NCBI GenBank assembly: GCA_902524345.1
Contig: CABZCX010000001.1
Span: 67,001 to 131,000, forward strand
Length of the DNA stretch: 64,000 bases
Source of the DNA: an uncultured Pelagibacteraceae bacterium
GTDB taxonomy: Bacteria > Pseudomonadota > Alphaproteobacteria > Pelagibacterales > Pelagibacteraceae
Direction: 5' to 3'
The translations under genes and the position numbers were made by a program. Numbering within the stretch: the stretch's first letter is position 1; each line of letters begins with the position of its first letter. Shown in pieces: positions 44,635-53,601 of the stretch. Under the pieces are notes generated by a model. That model was not told where the DNA came from, made no database searches, and worked only from the letters and a program-made list of their open reading frames with translations.

Positions 44635-45048
44635 ATGATTTTTAAAAAAAAAGAAAAATTAGATATTAATAGTAATTTAATTGAAATATGTGCTCTTTTA
44701 ATTCATGCAGCAAAAATTGATGAACACTTCTCTGAAAAAGAGGAAAAAATTATTAAGCAAACAATGCTAAAAATTGGAGTAAAAAAAGACCATTTAGACA
44801 AATTATTTAACGAAGCGATAAAAATTGAGGATAATTCTAATCAAATTCTTAATTTTACAAAACAGGTCAAAAATATGAATGAACAAAATAAAATTCAAAT
44901 TATTGAAGCATTGTGGAGAATTATTTACTCTAATAAAGAGGCGGACATCTATGAAACAAGTTTAATGAGAAGGCTTGGAGGATTATTGTATGTTGACAAT
45001 AAATTGATGGGAGACATTAAAGAAAAGATAAAAAGTGAGAATTTATAA
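44635..45048 (+). CDS. TerB-like tellurite-resistance family protein
   Basis: Small helical protein, [20 protein letters not shown]...[30 protein letters not shown]. Confidence 0.82.
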   Translation: MIFKKKEKLDINSNLIEICALLIHAAKIDEHFSEKEEKIIKQTMLKIGVKKDHLDKLFNEAIKIEDNSNQILNFTKQVKNMNEQNKIQIIEALWRIIYSNKEADIYETSLMRRLGGLLYVDNKLMGDIKEKIKSENL

Positions 45049-45374
45049 TGACATATTTGGTTAATGATAAATGTATTAAATGTAAGCTGACTGATTGTGT
45101 TGATGTTTGCCCAGTTGATTGCTTTTATGAAGGTAAAAATATGCTTGTAATTAAACCCGATGAGTGTATAGATTGTGGCGTTTGTGAACCTGAATGTCCA
45201 GTGGATGCAATTCAAGCTGATACAGAACCAGGAAGTGACAAATGGCTAGAAATCAATAAAAAATATTCTGAAATCTGGCCAAATATAAGCGAAAAAAAAG
45301 ATCCACCATCGGATCATGAAAAATATAGAGATGAGCAAGATAAGTTTGAAAAATATTTTAAAGAGAACATTTAA
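45048..45374 (+). CDS. fdxA: ferredoxin (FdxA type, 3Fe-4S/4Fe-4S)
   Basis: [21 protein letters not shown]...[16 protein letters not shown]. Confidence 0.95.
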   Translation: MTYLVNDKCIKCKLTDCVDVCPVDCFYEGKNMLVIKPDECIDCGVCEPECPVDAIQADTEPGSDKWLEINKKYSEIWPNISEKKDPPSDHEKYRDEQDKFEKYFKENI

Positions 45375-46200
45375 AAATAAATCCAAAAAAACAAAAAAGG
45401 TGACTAAAACAAAAGTTATCAAAAGTATAAAAAAACCAGCCAAAAAAATTAAAAAATTAGTAAAACCCAAATCAAAGATAATTACTCAAAAAAAACAAAC
45501 TAAAATTAGTAAAAAAAATGTTGAGTTAAAAACAGAAAACTTAAGGATTTCTAAAGGAACTGAGGTTAAGCCTGAAATAAAAAAGGTAAATAAACAAGCG
45601 ACTGAAAAGAGAGAGTATAAAGTAAAAGATCATGTTGTTTATCCTAAACATGGTGTTGGACAGATTTCTGAATTTAAAAAAATTAGTATTGGTGGAATAG
45701 ATGTTGAAACATACGTTATAAAATTTGAAAAAGATAAAGCTGACGGTATGGTTCCAGTCAACAAGCAATCTCACCTTCGACCATTAGCTACAATTAATCA
45801 AGTCAACAAATGTATTTCAATTTTAAAGAGTAAACCAAAAATTAAAAGATCCATGTGGAGTAGGAGAGCCCAAGAATATGAAGCTAAAATTTCCTCAGGT
45901 AAAATTTATGAATTGGCTGAAGTGGTAAGAGATTTAAATAAAGGTGACGACTTAATGGTCGATCAATCCTACAGCGAAAGACAACTTTTTGAAAAAGCTT
46001 ACGAACGAATTTTATCTGAATTTAAAATAATATTAAATATATCACTGGAAGATACTCAAAAAAAATTAGATAAAGCGCTCAAAAGAAACTTAGATAGCCA
46101 AAATAAACAAGAGACTAAAACAATTAAAGGTTCTGAATCTGAAATTCAAGATGAGGAGCCAATTTCAGAAAATGATAATGATGAGCCAATAGAAGAATAA
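45331..46200 (+). CDS. CarD family transcriptional regulator with Lys-rich N-terminal extension
   Basis: [26 protein letters not shown] CarD domain; start uncertain (ATG 45316, ATG 45331 or in-frame GTG 45400). Confidence 0.9.
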   Translation: MSKISLKNILKRTFKNKSKKTKKVTKTKVIKSIKKPAKKIKKLVKPKSKIITQKKQTKISKKNVELKTENLRISKGTEVKPEIKKVNKQATEKREYKVKDHVVYPKHGVGQISEFKKISIGGIDVETYVIKFEKDKADGMVPVNKQSHLRPLATINQVNKCISILKSKPKIKRSMWSRRAQEYEAKISSGKIYELAEVVRDLNKGDDLMVDQSYSERQLFEKAYERILSEFKIILNISLEDTQKKLDKALKRNLDSQNKQETKTIKGSESEIQDEEPISENDNDEPIEE

Positions 46201-46204
46201 AAAA

Positions 46205-46244
46205 AAAAACGCCTCTCACACATAACGTTATGAGAAGCGTTTTT
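46205..46244. terminator. bidirectional intrinsic terminator
   Basis: AAAAACGC-C-TCTCA-(12 nt)-TGAGA-A-GCGTTTTT; T-tract in both directions, 11 A at 46199-46209 on + strand; between convergent carD and 46264..46341. Confidence 0.8.
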
Positions 46245-46263
46245 AATAAAGAATACTAAGTTC

Positions 46264-46341
46264 TTATCTTCTTCTTCTTTTTTTTGCTTTTTTCTTAGCT
46301 TTTTTCTTAGCCTTCTTTGCTTTTTTTCTTCTTTTAGCCAT
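46264..46341 (-). CDS. 25-aa hyper-basic microprotein MAKRRKKAKKAKKKAKKKAKKRRRR
   Basis: Read codon by codon on minus strand; GGGAG Shine-Dalgarno 6 nt before ATG; promoter-like sequence upstream, terminator downstream. Confidence 0.7.
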   Translation of the reverse strand: MAKRRKKAKKAKKKAKKKAKKRRRR

Positions 46342-46363
46342 CTTTAGCTCCCTTTTTAGTTAA

Positions 46364-46384
46364 ACGAATCAAAAATTGATTCGT
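46364..46384. promoter_or_regulatory. perfect inverted repeat ACGAATCAA-AAA-TTGATTCGT in 5'UTR of the microprotein gene
   Basis: 9-bp arms, 3-nt loop, just upstream of the Shine-Dalgarno. Confidence 0.55.
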
Positions 46385-46393
46385 AATTACTTA

Positions 46394-46422
46394 TTTTTAT
46401 TTTTTTATACACGTTATGTCAA
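46394..46422 (-). promoter_or_regulatory. candidate sigma70 promoter (TTGACA-N17-TAAAAA)
   Basis: Exact TTGACA at 46417..46422 (minus strand), 17-bp spacer to TAAAAA. Confidence 0.45.
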
Positions 46423-46539
46423 TTCTTTAATTGAAGTTAAAATTTTTATAAAATTTTTTAAATTCAAAAATATTTTTATAATTTCAATGCATTAAAAAGT
46501 TAATGTTTATGCGCTTAATAATCAAATATTTTACTTAAA

Positions 46540-48285
46540 CTAATAAAGTTTTTCTAAATCTTCTTTATATTTCTCTAAAATTTTTTTTCTTTTTAGTTTT
46601 AAAGTGGGTGTTAACATTCCATTTTCAATTGTAAATTCTTCTTTAACTAATTTAAATTTTTTAACTTTTTCAACTAAAGATAAAGTTTTATTTAAATTTT
46701 CTAAATAAATTTCTATTTCTTTCTTATTTTCATTACTTTCACTTACAATTAATGCAACGAGATATGTTTTTTTATCTCCATATACAAAGCTTTGTTTAAT
46801 TTTTTCATTTAAACATAATAAGTTTTCAATTTTGGAAGGTGATATGTTATCTCCACCAAGATTGACGATTATTTCTTTTTTTCTATCTGTTATTTTTAAA
46901 TTTCCCTCTTTTGTAATTTCCCCTATATCTCCTGTATGTAACCAGCCATCTTTAATAACCTCATCAGTTTCTTTCTTTTTATTCCAGTAACCAAGCATGA
47001 CATTTTCTCCTTTAACTAAAATTTCACCATCATCAGCAATTTTTACTTGATTAGTTTTAAAAGGAGGGCCCACTGTTTCAATCTTAATTTTTCCAGGAAT
47101 ATTACAACTAACAACAGGAGAGGCTTCAGTTAATCCATATCCTTGTAAAGTTGGTAATCCTATAGAATTCAAAAATTCACCAATTTTTTGATCTAAAGCA
47201 CCCCCTCCAGAAACAAAAGCCTTTAGTTTGCCACCAAATTGATTCTTAATTTTTCTTCTTACCAATTTTTCACAGAAAATATTAATAAAATTTTCTTTCA
47301 AACTAAATTTACCTTTATTTAGTTTTTTAATCCCAAGTGAGATGGTAGATGAAATCAGCTTCCTCTTAAGACCTTTTTGTTTTGTGAAATTCATATAAAT
47401 TTTACTGTATAAATTTTGATAAAATCTAGGGACTGCTGTCATTATTGTTGGTTTTGCAACTGACATATTAGATAATAATTTTTCCAAACTTTCAGCATAA
47501 TAAACTTTTGCTCCAAGTGAAATTTGAACAAATTGAACTGCATGTTCATATGAATGAGATAATGGTAACCACGTTAGAAAAACTGGTTTTTCATTTTTAA
47601 ATAAAGGTACTAAAATTTCTAATGCTCCCTCGCAATTAGATAAAATTCCTCCATGACTCAACATTACTCCTTTTGGGTTTCCAGTTGTACCAGAAGTATA
47701 AATAATACACGCAAGATCATTCCTTTTTAGATTGGTGTTTATAGAATGTTGAATTTTAAAGTTCTGATCAATCATTATAGTTTGCCAGTCAGTAAAAATT
47801 TTTTGAAAAAAATCTAATTCTTGATCAAAGCTATCCATAGAAATAACATTAATGTCTTTTGTTAAATATTTTTTAATTTTATCGAATTGTTCTTGAGTAG
47901 AGACAATACAAACTTTTGGCATACAATCTTTAATTATATATTCATAATCCTTATCAGAATAAGTTGTAAATAAAGGTACGGTCACTCCACCAGCATTCAT
48001 AATTGATAAATCAGAAATTAGCCACTCAGGTCGATTTTCCGAAAGCAACAAACACCTATCTCCCCTAGATATTATCTTTTTTAAATAAGTAGTTAATATC
48101 CTAATTTGTCCATCAACTACTCTCCACGAATAATTAGTAGGTTGTCTTAATTCTGGCAACTCGTGTTCTCTTGATTTTAAATTTGTCAAAAAAGCAGACT
48201 CATTCATACTAAATTTTTTTGGTATATTTTTTTCAGATGTTTTAAAAAAAAGTTCTACAAGACTATTGATATTTTTTAATTCCAT
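46540..48285 (-). CDS. AMP-dependent long-chain fatty-acid--CoA ligase
   Basis: IIYTSGTTGNPKGVMLSHGG, GYGLTEASPVVS, LHTGDIGEITKEGNLKITDRKKEIIV; start set to MELKNINS because upstream codons run into tRNA-Leu. Confidence 0.92.
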   Translation of the reverse strand: MELKNINSLVELFFKTSEKNIPKKFSMNESAFLTNLKSREHELPELRQPTNYSWRVVDGQIRILTTYLKKIISRGDRCLLLSENRPEWLISDLSIMNAGGVTVPLFTTYSDKDYEYIIKDCMPKVCIVSTQEQFDKIKKYLTKDINVISMDSFDQELDFFQKIFTDWQTIMIDQNFKIQHSINTNLKRNDLACIIYTSGTTGNPKGVMLSHGGILSNCEGALEILVPLFKNEKPVFLTWLPLSHSYEHAVQFVQISLGAKVYYAESLEKLLSNMSVAKPTIMTAVPRFYQNLYSKIYMNFTKQKGLKRKLISSTISLGIKKLNKGKFSLKENFINIFCEKLVRRKIKNQFGGKLKAFVSGGGALDQKIGEFLNSIGLPTLQGYGLTEASPVVSCNIPGKIKIETVGPPFKTNQVKIADDGEILVKGENVMLGYWNKKKETDEVIKDGWLHTGDIGEITKEGNLKITDRKKEIIVNLGGDNISPSKIENLLCLNEKIKQSFVYGDKKTYLVALIVSESNENKKEIEIYLENLNKTLSLVEKVKKFKLVKEEFTIENGMLTPTLKLKRKKILEKYKEDLEKLY

Positions 48286-48291
48286 AAAAAA

Positions 48292-48376
48292 TGGTGGGCG
48301 AAGAGAGAATCGAACTCTCACTTCTTGCGAAACACGATTTTGAGTCGTGCGCGTCTACCAGTTCCGCCATTCGCCC
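48292..48376 (-). tRNA. tRNA-Leu (anticodon CAA), CCA encoded
   Basis: Reverse complement GGGCGAATGGCGGAACTGGTAGACGCGCACGACTCAAAATCGTG...GAGTTCGATTCTCTCTTCGCCCACCA. Confidence 0.96.
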
Positions 48377-48435
48377 ATAATTGTTTAATAATTTATTAAA
48401 TAGTATAAGAACTAAAATTATATTAAAACCAAAAA

Positions 48436-49041
48436 ATGTTTAATAATCTTTATAAAAAGTGTTTAGATTTAGCAGCACACAAAAGTTCAAAGTACTACTT
48501 GGCAATCGTATCTTTTGTTGAAAGTTCTTTTTTTCCTATTCCTCCAGATGTTATGATTATACCAATGGTGATCTCAAAAAAGAATGATTTTATCAAAATC
48601 TTTCTTATAACTACGATTTTTTCTGTTTTGGGTGGTATGTTAGGTTATTTAATTGGAGCTTTCTTTTTTGATTTTGGATCACAAATTATGAGTTTTTATG
48701 GATATGAAAATAAATTATCGAGTATCAAAGAAAATTTAGTCAATAGTGATGGTTTTTATGCCTGGCTAGGTATACTTTTTTTAGCAGGATTTACACCTCT
48801 TCCCTATAAAGTTTTTACCATTGCAAGTGGCCTAATAAGTTTTAATTTTTTTATATTTATAGTTATTAGTTTGGTTTCAAGAGGGTTGAGATTTTTTATA
48901 GTCTCATACCTCTCTTATAAATTTGGGAATTTATTTACTGAATTTATGGAAAAGCACGGGTCAAAATGGTTTACAATAATTGGATTAATAATTGTTACAA
49001 TTGGCCTATTGATTTACTTAATTATAAAATTTTATGTTTGA
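48436..49041 (+). CDS. DedA/SNARE-associated (YqaA-like) membrane protein
   Basis: FVESSFFPIPPDVMIIPM, GGMLGYLIGAFFFD, PLPYKVFTIASGL. Confidence 0.88.
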   Translation: MFNNLYKKCLDLAAHKSSKYYLAIVSFVESSFFPIPPDVMIIPMVISKKNDFIKIFLITTIFSVLGGMLGYLIGAFFFDFGSQIMSFYGYENKLSSIKENLVNSDGFYAWLGILFLAGFTPLPYKVFTIASGLISFNFFIFIVISLVSRGLRFFIVSYLSYKFGNLFTEFMEKHGSKWFTIIGLIIVTIGLLIYLIIKFYV

Positions 49042-49519
49042 TTTAAAGAATGAATTCTATCTAAAAATTATTTTAATTATTAGCTTTACTGCATTAATTT
49101 TTGCGTATTTCGTAGAACATATTTTAGGTCATCAACCATGTAATTTATGCATTATTGAGAGAATTCCTTATGGGATAAGTATAATCTTAATTGCAATGAT
49201 TTTTATTATAAAGAAAAATCAAAAATTTTTAACTTTGTTGCTAATTCTTACCTTTGTCTTTTCGTTAACAATTTCTGTTTACCATTATGGAATTGAGCAA
49301 AGTTTTTTTCAAGAATCAACTGTATGTAATGCGAGAAATTTTACAGAAAATATAACCAAAGAAGATTTACTTAGAGAGTTGAGCAAAAAAACTATAAGCT
49401 GTAAAGATGTGACATTTAGGATCTTAGGATTATCACTAACAAGTATTAATATTGTAATAAGTTTATTATTTATTATAACTTTTATAAAAATTTTTATTAA
49501 ATATGAAAAAAACAAGTAA
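49034..49519 (+). CDS. disulfide bond formation protein DsbB family
   Basis: HILGHQPCNLCIIERIPYG CxxC and four TM segments. Confidence 0.87.
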   Translation: MFDLKNEFYLKIILIISFTALIFAYFVEHILGHQPCNLCIIERIPYGISIILIAMIFIIKKNQKFLTLLLILTFVFSLTISVYHYGIEQSFFQESTVCNARNFTENITKEDLLRELSKKTISCKDVTFRILGLSLTSINIVISLLFIITFIKIFIKYEKNK

Positions 49520-50033
49520 TAAAGTTGAAGAATTTATAAGAGTTGATCATGCAGGTGAAAGAGGGGCTGTCAAAATTTATGAAGGTCAGCTGTTGGCTCT
49601 AAATACAATTGTTAAGAATGAAAGTCTAAAAAAGACAATTGAAGATATGAAAGAGCATGAGATAGAACATTGTCAATTTTTTGAAAATGAAATAAAAAAA
49701 AGAAATATTAAACCTACAAAATTTTTACCTTTATGGGACTTAATGGGTGTAGGTTTAGGATTTGGATCAACCTTATTAGGAAAAAAAGCAGCGATGTTGT
49801 GTACTGCATCAGTTGAAGAAGTAATAGACAAACATTATTTAGATCAAATTAATCAATTAGGTCCAGAAGAAAAAGAGTTGAAAAAAAAAATAACTAAATT
49901 TAGACAAGATGAGCTAGATCATAAAGATATAGCCTATGAGGAGGGTGCATCAAAAAAAGGTTTTTACTCAATTATGGACAAAATAATTAAAACAGGTTCA
50001 AAAATAGCTATTCGTATTTCAGAAAAAGTTTAG
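49503..50033 (+). CDS. coq7: demethoxyubiquinone hydroxylase
   Basis: RVDHAGERGAVKIYEGQ, EHEIEHCQFFE, FRQDELDHKDIA di-iron motifs. Confidence 0.94.
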   Translation: MKKTSNKVEEFIRVDHAGERGAVKIYEGQLLALNTIVKNESLKKTIEDMKEHEIEHCQFFENEIKKRNIKPTKFLPLWDLMGVGLGFGSTLLGKKAAMLCTASVEEVIDKHYLDQINQLGPEEKELKKKITKFRQDELDHKDIAYEEGASKKGFYSIMDKIIKTGSKIAIRISEKV

Positions 50034-50036
50034 AGA

Positions 50037-50609
50037 TTAAGCCTCAAGCTCAACATCCCAATATAAATAATCCATCCAACTTTTATGTAAATAATTTGGA
50101 GGAAAATTTTTTCCGTTACGATGTAAATCTTCTGTTGTAGGCTGATAAGGATACTGAGCTAACTTCATTCCTGATGTTTTTAAAAGTTTACCACCCTTTT
50201 TAACATTACATTCAGAACAAGCTGTTACAACATTATCCCAATTAGTTTCTCCTCCTTTAGATCTTGGCAACAAGTGATCAAAAGTTAACTCCTCACCACT
50301 ACCACAATATTGACAAGAAAATTTATCTCTTAAAAAAACGTTAAATCTTGTAAAACTTGGTTTAGTTTGGGGCACAATATAATTTTTTAATGCAATAACG
50401 CTCGGTAGCTGCATGTTAAAAGATGGACTCCTAATAATTCTGTCATAACTACTTACGATTACGACTCTATCTAAGAAAACTGATTTAACAGTGTCTTGCC
50501 AAGACCACAAAGATAAAGGATAGTAACTTAGTGGTCTGTAATCTGCATTAAGAACTAATGCGGGACATTTTTCTAAAGAAACATTTTGTTCAACAAAATT
50601 ATTCATCAA
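50037..50609 (-). CDS. HNH endonuclease
   Basis: FSCQYCGSGEELTFDHLLPRSKGGETNWDNVVTACSECNVKKGG. Confidence 0.93.
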   Translation of the reverse strand: MMNNFVEQNVSLEKCPALVLNADYRPLSYYPLSLWSWQDTVKSVFLDRVVIVSSYDRIIRSPSFNMQLPSVIALKNYIVPQTKPSFTRFNVFLRDKFSCQYCGSGEELTFDHLLPRSKGGETNWDNVVTACSECNVKKGGKLLKTSGMKLAQYPYQPTTEDLHRNGKNFPPNYLHKSWMDYLYWDVELEA

Positions 50610-50644
50610 ATAATAGTAACTTAATTGAAAAATTATTTCAATAA

Positions 50645-51304
50645 CTAGCGATTATTAAATTTTTCTAAAATATAATTTAATCCTATGCTTGAAGCTTCTA
50701 CTGGGATATGATGTCCACAATTTTTTATAAGTCTTGTTTCAACATTAACAGCATTCCTGATAAAGAAATCCTTAGCTTCAAGCAAAAAATTAGGTGTAAC
50801 TATTTCATCTGCGTCACCATGAATCATCAAAATATCTGTATCTACATTTTTTCTTTGAGCTAGATATTCTTGATTAATTATTTTACCAGAAAAACCTACT
50901 ACACAGCTGTATCTTTGATCAGAAATTAAACCTATATTTAATGACATCATACATCCTTGACTAAAACCTGATAAACAAATTTTATCATTCGACAAACTAA
51001 ATTCATTTTTAATTTCACTTATGAATTTATTTAATTTAGTTTCTGCTTTTTTTGATTCATTTAAAATATATTCTGGATCATCTCTTGACAAATCAAACCA
51101 TTGATAACCTGAAGGATTTATTTTACATTTTTCATGACCGTTTGGACAAATAAAAATTGTATTAGGCAAATGACGTCTCCAGCCTAAAGATAGCATACTA
51201 ATATCTTGACCATCACCCCCATACCCATGAAGTAAAATTATTGCATTCTCAATTTCTAAACCCTCCTCAGGTTTCAATATTATTGCGTCAAGACAAAATG
51301 TCAT
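50645..51304 (-). CDS. phospholipase/carboxylesterase (serine hydrolase)
   Basis: ILLHGYGGDGQDIS, CLSGFSQGCMMSL, MIHGDADEIV, CGHHIP. Confidence 0.92.
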   Translation of the reverse strand: MTFCLDAIILKPEEGLEIENAIILLHGYGGDGQDISMLSLGWRRHLPNTIFICPNGHEKCKINPSGYQWFDLSRDDPEYILNESKKAETKLNKFISEIKNEFSLSNDKICLSGFSQGCMMSLNIGLISDQRYSCVVGFSGKIINQEYLAQRKNVDTDILMIHGDADEIVTPNFLLEAKDFFIRNAVNVETRLIKNCGHHIPVEASSIGLNYILEKFNNR

Positions 51305-51353
51305 AGTTTATAATTAATGTTTTTTTATTTTAAAAACACCCTACAATAAGTAA

Positions 51354-51557
51354 ATGATTTCTGGAATAATTTTAAAAGTACTATCAATAGCACTGCTAGT
51401 AGTCGTAGGAATAGTCCTTATACTTGGAATTGGAACTTTGTTTAAAGGAGGAGAGACTAGTAAAAAATACTCAAATAAATTGATGCAGTTGAGAGTAATA
51501 TTACAATTTATTGCTATTATCGTACTAGTAGGTTTTGCGTATTTTTTTAAAAACTAA
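51354..51557 (+). CDS. HIG1-domain twin-TM protein
   Basis: Two TM helices and SNKLMQLRVILQF motif. Confidence 0.85.
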   Translation: MISGIILKVLSIALLVVVGIVLILGIGTLFKGGETSKKYSNKLMQLRVILQFIAIIVLVGFAYFFKN

Positions 51558-52063
51558 TTGTAAAGTTTAAGCCACTCAATAAAATTTTCTTCATTAAAAT
51601 CTATTGAACCAATAACCCTAGCAAATTCTTTACCATTTTTATTTAGTAAAACTGAAGTCGGAATTCCTCTTAAAGCAAACTTTTTTGTTAAATTTATATT
51701 TTCATCAAAATATAAATTTAAATTTTTAATATTCAAATCATCAAAAAATTTTTTAGCTTTTTTAACATTATCCTGTCCAACATTTACTGGAAAAATTTTA
51801 AGGTTATCTAAATCTTTATTTGATTTCAGTAAATCTAATGATGGCATTTCCTCTTTACATGGAGCACACCAAGTTGCCCAAAAATTTAGTAATAAAATAT
51901 TTCCCTTATAATTACTTAAATCTAGTTGGTTATTTTGATCATCTAAGATGGTTAAATTTGTATATTCTTTTAATTCTTTATTAATTATAAGGTTTTTAAT
52001 ATTTGGGGTTTCATTTGCAAACGTATTTGAAATTAAAAATATAAATATTACTAAAAATCTCAT
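51554..52063 (-). CDS. TlpA-like thiol:disulfide reductase
   Basis: LLLNFWATWCAPCKEEMPSL; start moved to MRFLVIFIF (signal peptide). Confidence 0.9.
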   Translation of the reverse strand: MRFLVIFIFLISNTFANETPNIKNLIINKELKEYTNLTILDDQNNQLDLSNYKGNILLLNFWATWCAPCKEEMPSLDLLKSNKDLDNLKIFPVNVGQDNVKKAKKFFDDLNIKNLNLYFDENINLTKKFALRGIPTSVLLNKNGKEFARVIGSIDFNEENFIEWLKLYN

Positions 52064-52087
52064 ATTAAAAAGGTATAAATAATTAGC

Positions 52088-53479
52088 ATGGTAAAAAATA
52101 AAAACAATAAGGCAATTTGGAATAGTCGAATAAAAACAAAGACATCTGCGCTCTATAAAAGATATGGGAGCTCTATTAACGTTGATAAAAAACTTTTTAA
52201 AGAAGATATAATCGGATCTATCGCTCACGTAGAAATGCTTTTTAAACAAAAAATTATTTCTTTTAAGATTAAAAACAAAATTATTTATGGACTCAACAAA
52301 ATTGAAAAAGAAATACTGAATAATAAATTTGAATTTAATAAAGAATTTGAGGATATTCATATGAACATAGAAAAAAGGCTCACACAATTGATAGGTGACG
52401 ATGCAGGCTATATTCATACGGCCAGATCAAGAAATGATCAAGTTATTACAGATTTAAAGATATGGATGAAATCAGCAACTCAAAATATAGACTTAAACTT
52501 AAAAAAATTGATTAAAACCAATCTTAAGATTTCAGAAAAAAATATTAAAACTATTATACCAGGTTTCACTCACCTAAAAAACGCTCAAGCTTTATCTTTA
52601 GGTCATTACTTAATGTCTTATGTTGAAATGTTTACTAGGGATAGAAAAAGATTTTTAAATAATTTGGAAAGTCTTAATGAAAACCCTCTTGGTGTATGCG
52701 CATTAACAGGAACTTCCTTTAATATAGATAGAAAACTCACAACGAAAAAACTAGGTTTTAAAACCCCTACTAATAATTCAGTAGATACGGTATCGGACAG
52801 AGATTTTGTTTTAGATTTTTTATATAGTTGTTCTGTATGTGCAATGCATATATCCAGAATAGCTGAGGAATTAATAATTTGGAACTCCGATGGTTTTAAC
52901 TTAATAAATTTATCCGACAAAGTTGTAACAGGATCTTCCATAATGCCTCAGAAAAAAAATCCAGATATGTTAGAATTTTTAAGAGGCAAGACAGGAGGGA
53001 TCTATGGCAATTTATTTTCAATGTTAACTGTACTTAAAGGTTTACCTCTATCTTATTATAAAGATCTTCAGGAAGATAAAGAGATAATCTTTAAAACTAA
53101 TAGTACTTTAAATAGTTGTTTAAAGATTCTTGAGGAAATTTTAAATAATTTTAGTCCAAATAAAAAAAAAATGTTAGAGTTGGCTAACAATGGTTATATT
53201 ACTGCGACTGATTTAGCTGACTATATTGTTAAAAATCACTCTAAATCTTTTAGAGAAGCTTATCAAAAAACAGCTGCAATTATAAATATGGCCGAGAAAA
53301 GAAAAAAAAAATTAGATGAGTTAACATTATATGATTTGAAAAAAGTTGAACCAAATTTGACAGAAGATGTTTTAAAAGTATTCAATTTAAAAAATTCTGT
53401 AAATTCAAAGAAATCTTATGGAGGAACTGCTTTTGATAATATAAAAAAAATGATAATAAAATATAAGAAACAATTATGA
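52088..53479 (+). CDS. argH: argininosuccinate lyase
   Basis: HTARSRNDQVITDLKIWM, GSSIMPQKKNPDMLE. Confidence 0.96.
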   Translation: MVKNKNNKAIWNSRIKTKTSALYKRYGSSINVDKKLFKEDIIGSIAHVEMLFKQKIISFKIKNKIIYGLNKIEKEILNNKFEFNKEFEDIHMNIEKRLTQLIGDDAGYIHTARSRNDQVITDLKIWMKSATQNIDLNLKKLIKTNLKISEKNIKTIIPGFTHLKNAQALSLGHYLMSYVEMFTRDRKRFLNNLESLNENPLGVCALTGTSFNIDRKLTTKKLGFKTPTNNSVDTVSDRDFVLDFLYSCSVCAMHISRIAEELIIWNSDGFNLINLSDKVVTGSSIMPQKKNPDMLEFLRGKTGGIYGNLFSMLTVLKGLPLSYYKDLQEDKEIIFKTNSTLNSCLKILEEILNNFSPNKKKMLELANNGYITATDLADYIVKNHSKSFREAYQKTAAIINMAEKRKKKLDELTLYDLKKVEPNLTEDVLKVFNLKNSVNSKKSYGGTAFDNIKKMIIKYKKQL

Positions 53480-53601
53480 TGAAAAAATTTTATCTTTTGT
53501 TGATAATTTGCCTACTAGTAATGTCTTGTGGAAAACGGGGAGATCCTACATATAAAGAACCAAACTCCAAAATACCTTATTATCTCACAAAATATTCATG
53601 A
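53476..53601 (+). CDS. small lipoprotein, LptM/YifL-like (MMKKFYLLLIICLLVMSCGKRGDPTYKEPNSKIPYYLTKYS)
   Basis: Read by hand; lipobox-like LVMSC, CGKRGDP motif; ATGA overlaps with both argH stop and lysA start. Confidence 0.85.
   Translation: MMKKFYLLLIICLLVMSCGKRGDPTYKEPNSKIPYYLTKYS

Noticed and set aside
50037-50609. HNH endonuclease as a homing or phage element
   Set aside because: No intron, intein, integrase or phage genes nearby; this HNH family is a usual chromosomal gene in alphaproteobacteria.
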